Below, piece by piece: positions 56,101 to 64,000 of a DNA stretch of 64,000 bases. The notes beneath the pieces are model-generated. The model saw only the letters and a list, made by a program, of their open reading frames with translations. It made no database searches and was not told the DNA's origin. Positions within the stretch are counted from its first letter, which is position 1. Each line of letters starts with the position of its first letter. The stretch is from Rhynchospora pubera (lineage: Eukaryota; Streptophyta; Magnoliopsida; Poales; Cyperaceae), in the NCBI GenBank assembly GCA_028095005.1, contig CM051462.1, forward strand, positions 171,253,955-171,317,954, in the 5' to 3' direction. A program made the translations under genes and the position numbers.

Positions 56101-59005
56101 CTCTTAGTTCTACCAAAAGTTTCTCTGTTTGATCTGCATTCAGCCCAGCATTAACAATAACAGGGAAAGTTTGATCTGAGCCAAGAAATTCATACCTTAA
56201 AGTCGCTGGAAGGGGCTTTAATTCGACCTGAGGTGGAGGTTTCGGACCGAAATTGATTGGTTTCGGACCGAAATGCTCTGCTGTTGCTGCTCTGGCCTCC
56301 TCCAGGGACAGGTTTCGGTCCGAAACTGGGCAATTTTGGTCCGAAATCACCTCTGGCAGGGGAATTTTTCCATGTTCATGGTCAGGTTCGAGCTCCTCCA
56401 TGGTCTCCTCGACTCCTATGGCTTCCTGCATATCAGAGAGAAAAGATTGGTACAAGTTAATAGCAGTTTCATATTGAATTTCAAGGGATTCTTCAATTGT
56501 GTGTTCAATCTCTTCAATCATGAAGCATGATCCGTTGGTGGTATTAGGACACTTCATGGCGTGCTTGATGGAGAAGCGAAGTGTTTCCCCTCCCACTCTA
56601 ACCAAAATCGTGCCTTCTCTGGCATCCATCATGACTCCCGCGGTACTCAGGAAAGGACGCCCCAAAATAATTGGAACCTCACTGTCTTCTTCCATGTCCA
56701 TCACCACAAAGTCGCCTGGAACAAGGAATTTGCCAACTTGCACTGGGATATCTTTGATTTCACCCATAGGCAAACGCTTGGATGAGTCAGCAAGCTGGAT
56801 TGTAATATTTGTGGGCAACAATTCACCAAATCCTATTCTTTCAAAAACTGACTTGGGCATCAAGCTTACACTTGCCCCCATATCACATAATGCTTGTTTG
56901 ATGAACTCCTTTCCAATCACACAAGGCAAGACAAACCTGCCTGGATCGCTTAACTTAGGAGGCATTTTTCTTTTTAAGGCCTCACTGCTTATCCTTGTCA
57001 GAACTATCGCTTTCAACTCTTCCAAGGATCTCTTTCCAGTGCATAATTCCTTGAGAAACTTGGCATAAATGGGCACCTTAGTGAACACATCAGAGAAAGG
57101 AATGGTGATATGGACCTCCTTTAGCATCTCCCAAAATCGCATGAACAAAACGTCATCTTTCTCTTTGGCCAACCTTCTGGGGAAAGGAATAGGGGGTTGG
57201 TATGCAGCCTCTGGGTTTGAACTCGCGGTCTTTTCCTTCCCTGGATGCTCTTTCTGGGCCTCTGGAGCTGACATTTCGGACCGAAATGTGTTGGTTTCGG
57301 ACCGAAGTGAAGGCTCTGTCAGCCCCTTTTGTGCAGTTGATGCATCGGTTTGAGTCCCATTTGCTCCTGCTGCGTCCTGGAGAGGAGGGAAAGGTAGCAC
57401 TTGCACCAGAACCGGTCCTCCATGCTCGTTTTGGTGTGTGTTATTCGCCTCGGCTTCATTTGGCATAGGAGGGTCCTTGTATTGCATGCCACTTCGCAAG
57501 GTGTGCAAAGCTTTGCATTGGTGGGCATTTGGATTCACCTCCGGTTGGCTGGGCAGCTTCCCTTGTTGCCTTGAAAAATGCGACTCCATCATTTGCTCCA
57601 ACCTAGTCAAAGTCCCTGCGTTATTTTTGAGTTCCTCAGTCAACATTTGATTAAATTTGCCTTGTTCATGCATAAAGTTTTGGACAACCGACGGTATACC
57701 CTCCCTATTGTAAACAGATTTTCTTAGAAAGGGTTGGTCACGACCATTGTTGTTAAAATGGTTATTTTTGTACAAGGTTGGTGGGTTGGTGTTTTTGTAC
57801 TGGTTCTTTGGCACAAATGGTCTATCCTCATTGTTGTGATAATTAGGGTGGTTCATGTCTGCCCAATTGGCCTGCTCTCTATCACTCAAAGAATAACTGC
57901 GACTAAAAATATGTCCAGGAAAGTAAGAAGGCTCGCTGTTAAGCGAGTTGACTTGATGCCCTTCGCCGCCTCCTCGCGCAAGCGGACAATCAATTGACCT
58001 ATGCCCTTCTTCGCCGCATGCACCACAAAAGTTGGAATTGAGGTGAGTGCCCTGAAGTGAGTGATATGACGCTAATTCCGCTTCGAGCTCGGCAATCCTT
58101 GTGTCTCTTGCTGTGATTTCATGTACTTGTTCCTTGCTAGATGAGCGACGATTGTTGGGAATCGGATACCACTCATAGTTCCTGGCGCATTCATCAATCT
58201 TGTCACGTGCCTGCGCTGCGTCTAGTCGCTTAAATGCTCCACCTGAAAGGGAATCAAGGTTAATTTTAATATTGTCATAAAGACCACTGTGGAATGCCTT
58301 AATTACCATCCAGTCTTGGATACCATGATGTGGACAAGAGTTTTCTAAATCTCTAAATCTTTCCCATGCATCCCTCATTGTTTCATTGTCTTTTTGTTGA
58401 AAATTGTTAATTTCCTTCCTAATTGTGTCTGCTCTGTCAGAAGAGAAATACCTATCAAGGAAGGTTTGTGCCATCTGGTCCCAACTCCTAATAGACCCTT
58501 TTTTTAAAGTTTTGTACCATTTGATGGCTCGGTCCTTAAGAGTAAACCTAAATAACAAAAGTCTAATGGCTTGTTGGGGGACACCGTTACACTTAATTAA
58601 ACGAGTGCATTCAATAAAACTTTGTAAATGAGCATGGAGATCCTCTTTATCATCTCCGTAAAACGGATTCTGTTGCACAAGTGCCACATGGTTGGCCGTG
58701 ATTATCATGTTATTGGCTTCAATTCCTGGGATCACCACTGGCCCGCCTATGTGGCTAGCTTTTGGAGCTGCAAAGTCCATGAGAGATCTGTTTTGCCCCC
58801 CTTGCTCCTCTCCATCTGAGTTATCATGAACGCTCTCGTCGTCATTCTCCCATCGCCGCCGATCGTCTTCAAGTGCTCGCCTTTGATTTTCAAGGTTAGT
58901 ACGATCGTTGGCTAATCTGGCCTCCCTTTGCTCGAGTTGGAGCCTCAGGTTCTCAAGCCTCTGGGCCTCTGCTTCGGCGTTGATGGGCCCTTGGTTTGCC
59001 GCCAT
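53189..59005 (-). CDS. Athila gag-pol polyprotein, about 1938 aa
   Basis: One uninterrupted minus-strand frame. The first ATG is at 59005 (MAANQGPINAEAEAQ); the frame is open another 220 bases upstream without an ATG. Order from that ATG: a gag core around residues 100-280 (RDAWERFRDLENSCPHHG), a CCHC knuckle CGACGEEGHRSIDC near 326-340, and a protease with CDMGASVSLMP near 707 (DMGA instead of DTGA, as in Athila relatives). Reverse transcriptase follows with YLDGYSGFFQIPIHP near 1107 and FMDDF near 1172. RNase H has LMCDASDYAVGAVL near 1318 and YTDHAA near 1385. Integrase has an HHCC finger near 1572-1613 and a DDE core near 1644, 1702 and 1738 (VDFMGPF, SDGGKHF, GQVEVSNRE). There is no chromodomain. 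Gag and pol share one frame without a stop. Palindrome pairs fall in the linkers between domains. Confidence 0.95.
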   Translation of the reverse strand: MAANQGPINAEAEAQRLENLRLQLEQREARLANDRTNLENQRRALEDDRRRWENDDESVHDNSDGEEQGGQNRSLMDFAAPKASHIGGPVVIPGIEANNMIITANHVALVQQNPFYGDDKEDLHAHLQSFIECTRLIKCNGVPQQAIRLLLFRFTLKDRAIKWYKTLKKGSIRSWDQMAQTFLDRYFSSDRADTIRKEINNFQQKDNETMRDAWERFRDLENSCPHHGIQDWMVIKAFHSGLYDNIKINLDSLSGGAFKRLDAAQARDKIDECARNYEWYPIPNNRRSSSKEQVHEITARDTRIAELEAELASYHSLQGTHLNSNFCGACGEEGHRSIDCPLARGGGEGHQVNSLNSEPSYFPGHIFSRSYSLSDREQANWADMNHPNYHNNEDRPFVPKNQYKNTNPPTLYKNNHFNNNGRDQPFLRKSVYNREGIPSVVQNFMHEQGKFNQMLTEELKNNAGTLTRLEQMMESHFSRQQGKLPSQPEVNPNAHQCKALHTLRSGMQYKDPPMPNEAEANNTHQNEHGGPVLVQVLPFPPLQDAAGANGTQTDASTAQKGLTEPSLRSETNTFRSEMSAPEAQKEHPGKEKTASSNPEAAYQPPIPFPRRLAKEKDDVLFMRFWEMLKEVHITIPFSDVFTKVPIYAKFLKELCTGKRSLEELKAIVLTRISSEALKRKMPPKLSDPGRFVLPCVIGKEFIKQALCDMGASVSLMPKSVFERIGFGELLPTNITIQLADSSKRLPMGEIKDIPVQVGKFLVPGDFVVMDMEEDSEVPIILGRPFLSTAGVMMDAREGTILVRVGGETLRFSIKHAMKCPNTTNGSCFMIEEIEHTIEESLEIQYETAINLYQSFLSDMQEAIGVEETMEELEPDHEHGKIPLPEVISDQNCPVSDRNLSLEEARAATAEHFGPKPINFGPKPPPQVELKPLPATLRYEFLGSDQTFPVIVNAGLNADQTEKLLVELRAHKGAIGYSIDDLKGIDPSICTHRILLEEGHKPSIEGQRRLNPNLKEVVKKEILKLLDAGIIYLISDSKWVSPVHVVPKKGGTTVVKNEKDEMIQTRMVTGWRMCIDYRKLNTATRKDHFPLPFVDQLLERLANHSYFCYLDGYSGFFQIPIHPNDQEKTTFTCPYGTYAYRRMPFGLCNAPATFQRAMMAIFSDFIEKEMDVFMDDFSVYGTCFDSCLANLSKILQRCEEVNLVLNWEKCHFMVQQGVVLGHVVTSKGIEVDKAKIEVIEKLDMPKSVKDVRSFLGHAGFYRRFIKDFSKIAKPLTNLLIKDNEFVVNDECLDAFRRLKEALISAPILQPPDWSQPFELMCDASDYAVGAVLGQRRDKKPVAIYYASKVLDPAQVNYTTTEKELLAIVFALDKFRSYLVGSKVIVYTDHAAIRYLLSKKDAKPRLIRWVLLLQEFDLEIKDKKGSENLVADHLSRLHWEEEQGNPIPINDFFPDEKLFSVQAHFGAKPNHFGPKYDDLVAEIMATAMISDRNVPISDRNEREKRRTEEPWYADLANFLASGYVPSDMTPQQRKKLKSDSKYYFWEEPYLFKLGIDNVFRRCVPYDEVRAILASCHSSAYGGHASFSKTAAKVLQSDFYWPSLFKDAHSFVSSCDQCQRTGNISKRNEMPLNPILEVEIFDVWGVDFMGPFPSSHGFEYILVAVDYVSKWVEAIACKAADSSSVIRLFSKIIFPRFGVPRAVISDGGKHFINRHFDGLLKKHGVIHKVATAYHPQTSGQVEVSNREIKSILEKTVARSRKDWASKLDDALWAYRTAFKTPIGMSPFKLVYGKPCHLPVELEHKAYWATRAINMDLLKCGEKRILDLNELDEVRLNSYENAKFYKEKTKLVHDRRISRREFKEGDLVLLFNSRLRLFPGKLRSRWSGPFRVVKVYPFGAIDICDKDSEPFKVNGQRLKHYIADEDMEKVASVYFSEPPIEA
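54512..54547. promoter_or_regulatory. Paired palindrome, RNase H-integrase linker, pair 1
   Basis: ATTTCGGTCCGAAAT twice, spacer AGGGAC; 21-bp phase. The coding strand reads MISDRNVPISDRN. Confidence 0.65.
54586..54621. promoter_or_regulatory. Paired palindrome, RNase H-integrase linker, pair 2
   Basis: ATTTCGGTCCGAAAT, spacer GGTTTG, GTTTCGCCCCGAAAT (core decayed); 21-bp phase. The coding strand reads HFGAKPNHFGPK, a different frame from pair 1. Confidence 0.65.
56239..56274. promoter_or_regulatory. Paired palindrome, protease-RT linker, pair 1
   Basis: GTTTCGGACCGAAAT twice, spacer TGATTG; 21-bp phase. The coding strand reads HFGPKPINFGPK. Confidence 0.65.
56312..56347. promoter_or_regulatory. 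Paired palindrome, protease-RT linker, pair 2
   Basis: GTTTCGGTCCGAAAC, spacer TGGGCA, ATTTTGGTCCGAAAT; 21-bp phase. The coding strand reads VISDQNCPVSDRN. Confidence 0.65.
57273..57308. promoter_or_regulatory. Paired palindrome, gag-protease linker
   Basis: ATTTCGGACCGAAAT, spacer GTGTTG, GTTTCGGACCGAAGT; 21-bp phase. The coding strand reads LRSETNTFRSEM. Confidence 0.65.
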
Positions 59006-59035
59006 TTCCCTTGCTGTTTCCTCCTCTGGCTGTGG

Positions 59036-59071
59036 ATTTCGAACCGAAATCAGAGGGTTTCGGACCGAAAT
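59036..59071. promoter_or_regulatory. Paired palindrome, gag leader
   Basis: ATTTCGAACCGAAAT, spacer CAGAGG, GTTTCGGACCGAAAT; 21-bp phase. It lies just upstream of the gag ATG in the open frame (reads ISVRNPLISVRNP). Confidence 0.65.
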
Positions 59072-59315
59072 TGGTGTGTTCAGGGGTGCTGGTTGAGTTA
59101 CAGAGGGAGTCTGGCTAGAGGTTGCTTGGTCAATGAGTTCTGGGTCTGAGTCAAGTCCCCTGGTGAAGTACTTGCGCACAATTGGGGGCTTTGACTTGCC
59201 TTTCTTTGGTTTCCCGGCCAGTTCTCAACCTGAAAGTAGGAAGAAACAATGAAAAGATTAAATAAAATAGAAAAATCTAGTCTCTTAATACTAAAATAAG
59301 TACTCGATATCAATT

Positions 59316-60939
59316 TGATAAGGGAATTAAAACCTAGGTCAAATAAATTTATAACCTTGTTCTACCTTACTAATCGTTCTGGTAAAGCTAAGGGTCGAAC
59401 CCAAGGGACGGTAAAAATGAGTACCGGACTTAGTTTTTCTTAAAAGCTAGACAAATAAAAATTGTGAGGATTTAATTTAAAGGAAACAACTAAATAACAA
59501 TTGAAAACTAATAAAATAATTATAAAATATTTTTTGGGTTGATTTTTCTGCTTTAAAATGTCCAATAAATGCAAGCAATGTCCTAGGAGCTTAGCGTTCA
59601 ATTAGTTTGGCCCTAAAGCACCTCAGCCTTCGATTTTCATCCAGACAGAGGGTGATTTCGGTCCGAAATGTAAGGGTTTCGGTCCGAAATCCTTACTGTT
59701 TTGAACCAAAATTGCTTTAGAGTTAATGTTTCGACTTGTTATCTCTACACAATGCTATGCGAAGGGTACTAAACAACCAGACCTAAGTTAAGACCTCAGC
59801 TTTCGCGATTTCGACTCTAACTTGGTTTGGAACTTGCTTTTCGCCTCATAAACAATCAAACATGTACTTTCGTCCTAATTTGATTGTTTAGGTGAGTTAA
59901 ATCGGGGTTCTAGAAATATTTAAAGTCCTATCGGATCGATAAAAATTGCACCTGTCGGTCACAACTAACCTCCTCTTTCGAGTGATTGGTTTATTTCATA
60001 TACTCAACTATTCAATTAATTGTTTCTGTCTAATGCCCTAACGGTGCTGCAGACATCATTAAGTAGACAATAAAGCAAGTAATTAAACTAACTAAGCAAA
60101 CGATAAATCTCAACAAAACTCATCACATAAACATAGCGTAAATGATCAAGTCATCACATAATATCAAACTAATCTACTAGCTATCCCTAGAACATCATAA
60201 AGGAGTCTAGCCTAACATGCTCATAACAGAAATAAAAAGTATCATGCAAATAAGTAAGATACAAGCCATAAAACAACAAAACATAAGCATAAAGGAGTAA
60301 ATCGAGGTATCCAATGCAAATACTCGCTGTCCTAAGGCCAAGGAATCGATGTGGAGATGCAAGATCGCTGCCGTCGCACACAAACACTGCTGCTCCTCAA
60401 GAAAACCCGTAAAAAGAGCCAAAAACGCCTAAAAACAATTGTGTATTGTGGAGAAAATCAAAAGTGGAAGAAGAGACCCGCCTCTGGTCGAGAACATGTG
60501 CCTATATACTCCCCCTCGTCGGTCCAGAGGCGGCTAGGGCAAGAAACGCGCTTTCCCTCCTTGAAACTTGCCAAAATCTACTTTCCATAACCAGATTTCG
60601 GACCGAAATCAGACCATTTCGGACCGAAATTGAAAGCAAATGGGGTGAAATGGGCTGAAACCAGGGCCTGTGATCTATCTCGGCCCATGGTGGTGTAGTC
60701 TAGGTCTAGGCACGCATGTGTGAGCCAGGAATGAGTGATCTGGCTGAGGGTTGGGCTCCACTCTTCATGTCTTAGGCGTCTTGTCTTCAATTTCTACGGG
60801 AATTCTACAAAATAGAGATAGAAGCGACGGCAGTACAAAATCCTGGAAAACACAATTAATAATGAGACATTTATAATAGTTTGAGTGCTATTTTGGTGCT
60901 AAGTTTGGCCAAAAATATGTATATAAATATGAGATATCA
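59316..60939 (-). repeat. 5' LTR of the Athila element
   Basis: 1624 bp, about nine differences from the other LTR. Palindrome pairs lie at 59655-59690 and 60595-60630. The decayed third dyad (59698-59712) has lost one more CG here (ACCAAAAT instead of ACCGAAAT). Confidence 0.95.
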
Positions 60940-60944
60940 CTGAC

Positions 60945-63900
60945 ATTTATCAAAAAGACTCCATGCCCTTCTGACATGATTTGTCATTATAACCCCATAT
61001 AGTATAATTCATAAGTGACTTACATAATTTATATAGTTTTGCGGCAATACAATTTCATGGCTAAATGTACACTTCACCTCCACTTTCCTGTAGTATTTGT
61101 GCCATGGGAAGAAGATGTTCATTTATTTTGCGTACGTATATATGGAACAATTACATGGCTAAATGTACACCTCACTCCCACTTTTGCTAATGTACACTTC
61201 AGCTCCATTATTGATGTAAGGAATCCTGAACCAATAGCAATGATATCTATTTACTTATTAGATAACTTGCATTGTATCTATTTACCTAAAAGATGCTTTG
61301 TATACTTGTATTGCTTAAGAATTTACTTATGTAATTGAAAATATATATAAAAATTCAAGACAAATGCTATCTCTCTATTTAAGAAGTCTAATACAAAAAG
61401 CACTGACCAAACAAAAGTGCCAGTTTTGCATCATCAATTGTAATCACGCCCATAATCAATAATCAGCTAAGAAAATAGATATATTAAGGGCTGAAACATC
61501 ATAGCCTACTAAAATGGAAAAAATAAATAATAATTCTTCATTTTACTTTTAAATGCCATGCATAGCATTTGTACTAATAGTCTAAAACAATTTTGTACAA
61601 TCTAAATAGGCCAACACTACTCTTACTAAACATAAGAAATAAAGACATGGAAGACTATTTGATACAACATGATCTGATTAGAAGGGTGCAGACCTGAGCA
61701 GCGAGCATGAAGTCGGAAAATCAAGTGTATTGAGGTGAGCTTCATGATTTTCATACATGTCGAGAAGTATAAACTCGAGAAGCAAGTGGCACGATTTCCA
61801 CATACAACAAGTCGAGAAGCATGTTTCATCTTATGCCTTTTGTATATCTATGTAAAAAATATATATTAGACGATAAACACAAAAACAAAGAGAAAATTAG
61901 CAACAAAATTGACTTGGCCCATCTCTTTTTCCTCATTATAAGCATTTGTTTTATTTCCAAGGTTTTAAAATGCGATTTATGCGATTTAACGGTTGGGTGG
62001 TGATTTAGCGTTTATCAGTGATAAAACGGTGATAAAACAGATAAAATGGTGATATAACGGATAAAACGGTTATGCGGTGTGGACAAAAATCTTGATAAAA
62101 CAGCGATAAAACGAAAAAAACAGAGTTTTTTAAAAGCTTGTTTATTTCTTATAACCTTTTCATCTAATAGCACGCATTTTTTTTGTTGCATATTATATCT
62201 ATTTTTCTAATGTAATACACATATTGGATTATGTTGTAATTGCGAAACAAACGGATGCAATCAATCTGATCTGAATGGACGGCCATGATCGGTTACTATA
62301 CTAAGTACAATGTTCGCCTGCAACTCACGCGACTCCATCTCTATACATGTATAATGAATAATTTAAGCTTGAAAACCTAAAGTAACTTGTTGCATGTTAG
62401 ACTTAATTAGAGTTCAGATAAAAGAAATCCTAAATGTGTCCCAGCAGCTCCATTTGCAAAAGCAAGCATGAATCCCTTCAAAACCAAGCTATAATGAATG
62501 CATAATTTAAGGCGTCAGGAACTGAAATTTTCAGATAAGAGAAACTGAAAGATTCTTAGTAGTTTCTGATATTGAAGTTCCCAAACCATTCTGTCTTTCT
62601 TCATGCATTAATATTTTGTAATGCAAGTGTTCTTCTTAAAACTGGATTGATCCCAATGAGACCCAAAAACAATAAGCTATGTAAGAAAATTAAAATAATT
62701 AAAACAAAAAATCTGAGAAAATTTTCAGACGGTGTTCTGAGATACTGAAATTTATGTCCAATTGTCCATAAATGCTGATCTGATTCAACCATTAGTTTGA
62801 AAACTTCCTGCAAGGCATATAAAAAAGCCATAAACAATAAGTTAGGTTTAATATATCATCCCTAATTACTCGAGTGGTCAATCAAGCAACAACTGCATGT
62901 CATTTGATTTTGAGGATTTCCCATACTGCTTATCACTGAATTAGACAGCTAAAATATGAAAGACACCAATATATTCTTCAAACCTAAGGCACAATATTGT
63001 ACACAGTCATCCAATTTAAATGTAGGATGTTAAAATTCTTGTTAAAATAGGTACCAAAAAGAAAGATAATAAAATAATTAAACGGCAGAAAAGGAAATCC
63101 CCAGTAGCCTTGTTTCCCTATGGTATTTATAGAGATAATCAAGCTACTACAATTGTTCTCGTCTACATAATTAAAAGAAAAGGAGGTTCTTCAGAGGACA
63201 TTAATGGAAAGCATAACAATTTCATTGCTGGAATTTCAATAAAGTAAATTAAATGGCGAAAGAATAGAATACCAGCTCGGGGTCCCAACAAAAGTCTTTC
63301 TTGTTTTATGACTGTCACCATAATCAAAGAGAAAAGCTGATGACCCCAAACCTTCTAGCTTCACTCCCAAATTTGGATCCACTCAGATATTGCCAGCCTA
63401 AAATCAGCATGCCAAACAAATAGTAAATACAACCATACAAAAAAAATAAAAAGAAAACCATAGCATTTGAAGTAGTTTCAGGAATAATAAGGAAATACCA
63501 GGAACCCAAAGAAAAGACAGGATGACCAACAACTGTAAGGAACCAAATTTTCTTTCCTCGAACATGAAAGTATGGAGATACAGGAAATTTTAATTTTGCC
63601 CTGGACAAAGCATAGAAAGGAAAGATTCTCGTCTGATTTTCATCTGAATAATGTGAGGAAAGAACCACCTTGTAAACAGCCGACTTGAGCTGCACACTGA
63701 ACTCAAAACCAAAACTCAATAGCAAAAACACTGAGATATGGCTATAAGAAATATCAACTGCAAATTATACAGTGTAGTCCCTTGAGAAGAGAAAGAGAAC
63801 AATACCTGAGCAGAGACAAAGAAATCACCTGGAAGGTGAAGGAACAATGGAAAAAGACAGCACCAACAGTCGAAGAGCAGCAACAATACTATAATACAAC

Positions 63901-64000
63901 ACTAACCTGAAGTGGATTTGAGCAAAAGCAGAACAGCAAGGCACACAGAGACTGATAGAAGCACAAAATACTGCAGCTAGCAGGAATATACCCTGCGATC
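60945..64000. other. Right-hand non-coding region, probably interrupted Helitron body
   Basis: No gene is supported. 61975-62115 is a cluster of GATAAAACGGT-like short repeats. On the minus strand an exon-like piece preceded by GCCTTGCAG near 62808 reads EVFKLMVESDQHLWTIGHKF, and an open frame runs 63731-63324. I recognise neither. If Helitron terminus 5 at 47221 is real, this is the other side of that element, displaced by the Athila. Confidence 0.35.
61975..62115. repeat. Cluster of GATAAAACGG short repeats
   Basis: At least eight imperfect copies of GATAAAACGG or GATAAAACAG, some with GTGATTTAGCG-like variants, spaced irregularly. The origin is unclear. Confidence 0.6.

Larger units (their letters stand above)
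47487..60939 (-). mobile_element. Complete Athila-type Ty3/gypsy LTR retrotransposon, 13.45 kb
   Basis: Two 1624-bp LTRs (47487-49110 and 59316-60939) are flanked by a CTGAC duplication (47482-47486, 60940-60944). Transcription runs on the minus strand: 5' LTR 60939-59316, gag-pol 59005-53189, a non-coding spacer, the env-position ORF 51836-50463, another spacer, a polypurine tract TTTGGGGGGATT (49122-49111), then the 3' LTR. The lack of a chromodomain, the protease/RT sequences, the long spacers and the extra ORF fit the Athila lineage. I count about nine differences between the LTRs, mostly transitions, and no stop in either long ORF, so the copy is young and may be autonomous. The base after the 5' LTR (AATTGATATCGAG) does not match a tRNA primer site I recognise. 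Thirteen phased palindrome pairs are scattered through it. Confidence 0.95.

Noticed and set aside
55697..57068. Plus-strand frames up to 189 codons across the Athila polyprotein
   Set aside because: They lie opposite an obvious gag-pol frame with catalytic motifs and are antisense shadows.
63324..63731. 135-codon minus-strand frame as a gene
   Set aside because: It is rich in hydrophobic residues from AT-rich DNA, has no recognisable motif and no supporting exon structure.

Overview
The window looks like nuclear DNA of a flowering plant, most likely a dicot. It is AT-rich, its genes are split by GT-AG introns, its protein families are plant-specific (DUF4378/TRM, plastid glucose transporter, DUF761, Rx-type NLR), and most of the rest is transposable elements. 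I cannot name the species.

Layout. 1-103 holds the possible start of a minus-strand gene that runs off the left edge. 3544-6320 is an apparently intact four-exon TRM/DUF4378 gene. 8768-12030 is a DUF761 ('cotton fibre') gene cut in two by a young 2.7-kb non-autonomous LTR retrotransposon (8966-11668). 13068-19893 holds a probable Helitron with exon-like islands, then MITEs. 19894-23792 is an intact 13-exon plastid glucose transporter gene (pGlcT). A second Helitron (about 23971-28810) sits just upstream of its start codon. 30141-34140 is a decayed MORN-repeat gene split by a CACTA transposon (30389-33022). 36541-37032 is a broken NLR fragment. 37344-38150 is a small tandem array split by a MITE. 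42447-42999 is a pseudogene copy of the first two pGlcT exons. 43122-45188 is a TIR element with a gene-like leader, and 45248-47051 is a 5'-truncated LINE. 47487-60939 is a complete Athila-type Ty3/gypsy retrotransposon on the minus strand with one long gag-pol frame and an env-position ORF. 60945-64000 is probably the rest of the sequence that the Athila entered.

Five Helitron 3' ends (hairpin, then CTAG-T) are visible, all on the minus strand. The clearly functional host genes are the TRM gene and pGlcT.

The most unusual signal is a paired short palindrome. The Athila carries 13 pairs of a 15-bp dyad (consensus RTTTCGGWCCGAAAT). In every pair the two copies start exactly 21 bp apart, with an unconserved 6-bp spacer. 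Pairs lie in the LTRs, the non-coding parts and the inter-domain linkers of the polyprotein. The unrelated small LTR element carries two pairs per LTR with the same core and the same 21-bp phasing but different arms (AACTCGGTCCGAGTT). Two different element families sharing this design suggests a common DNA-binding, silencing or anti-silencing target that I do not recognise.
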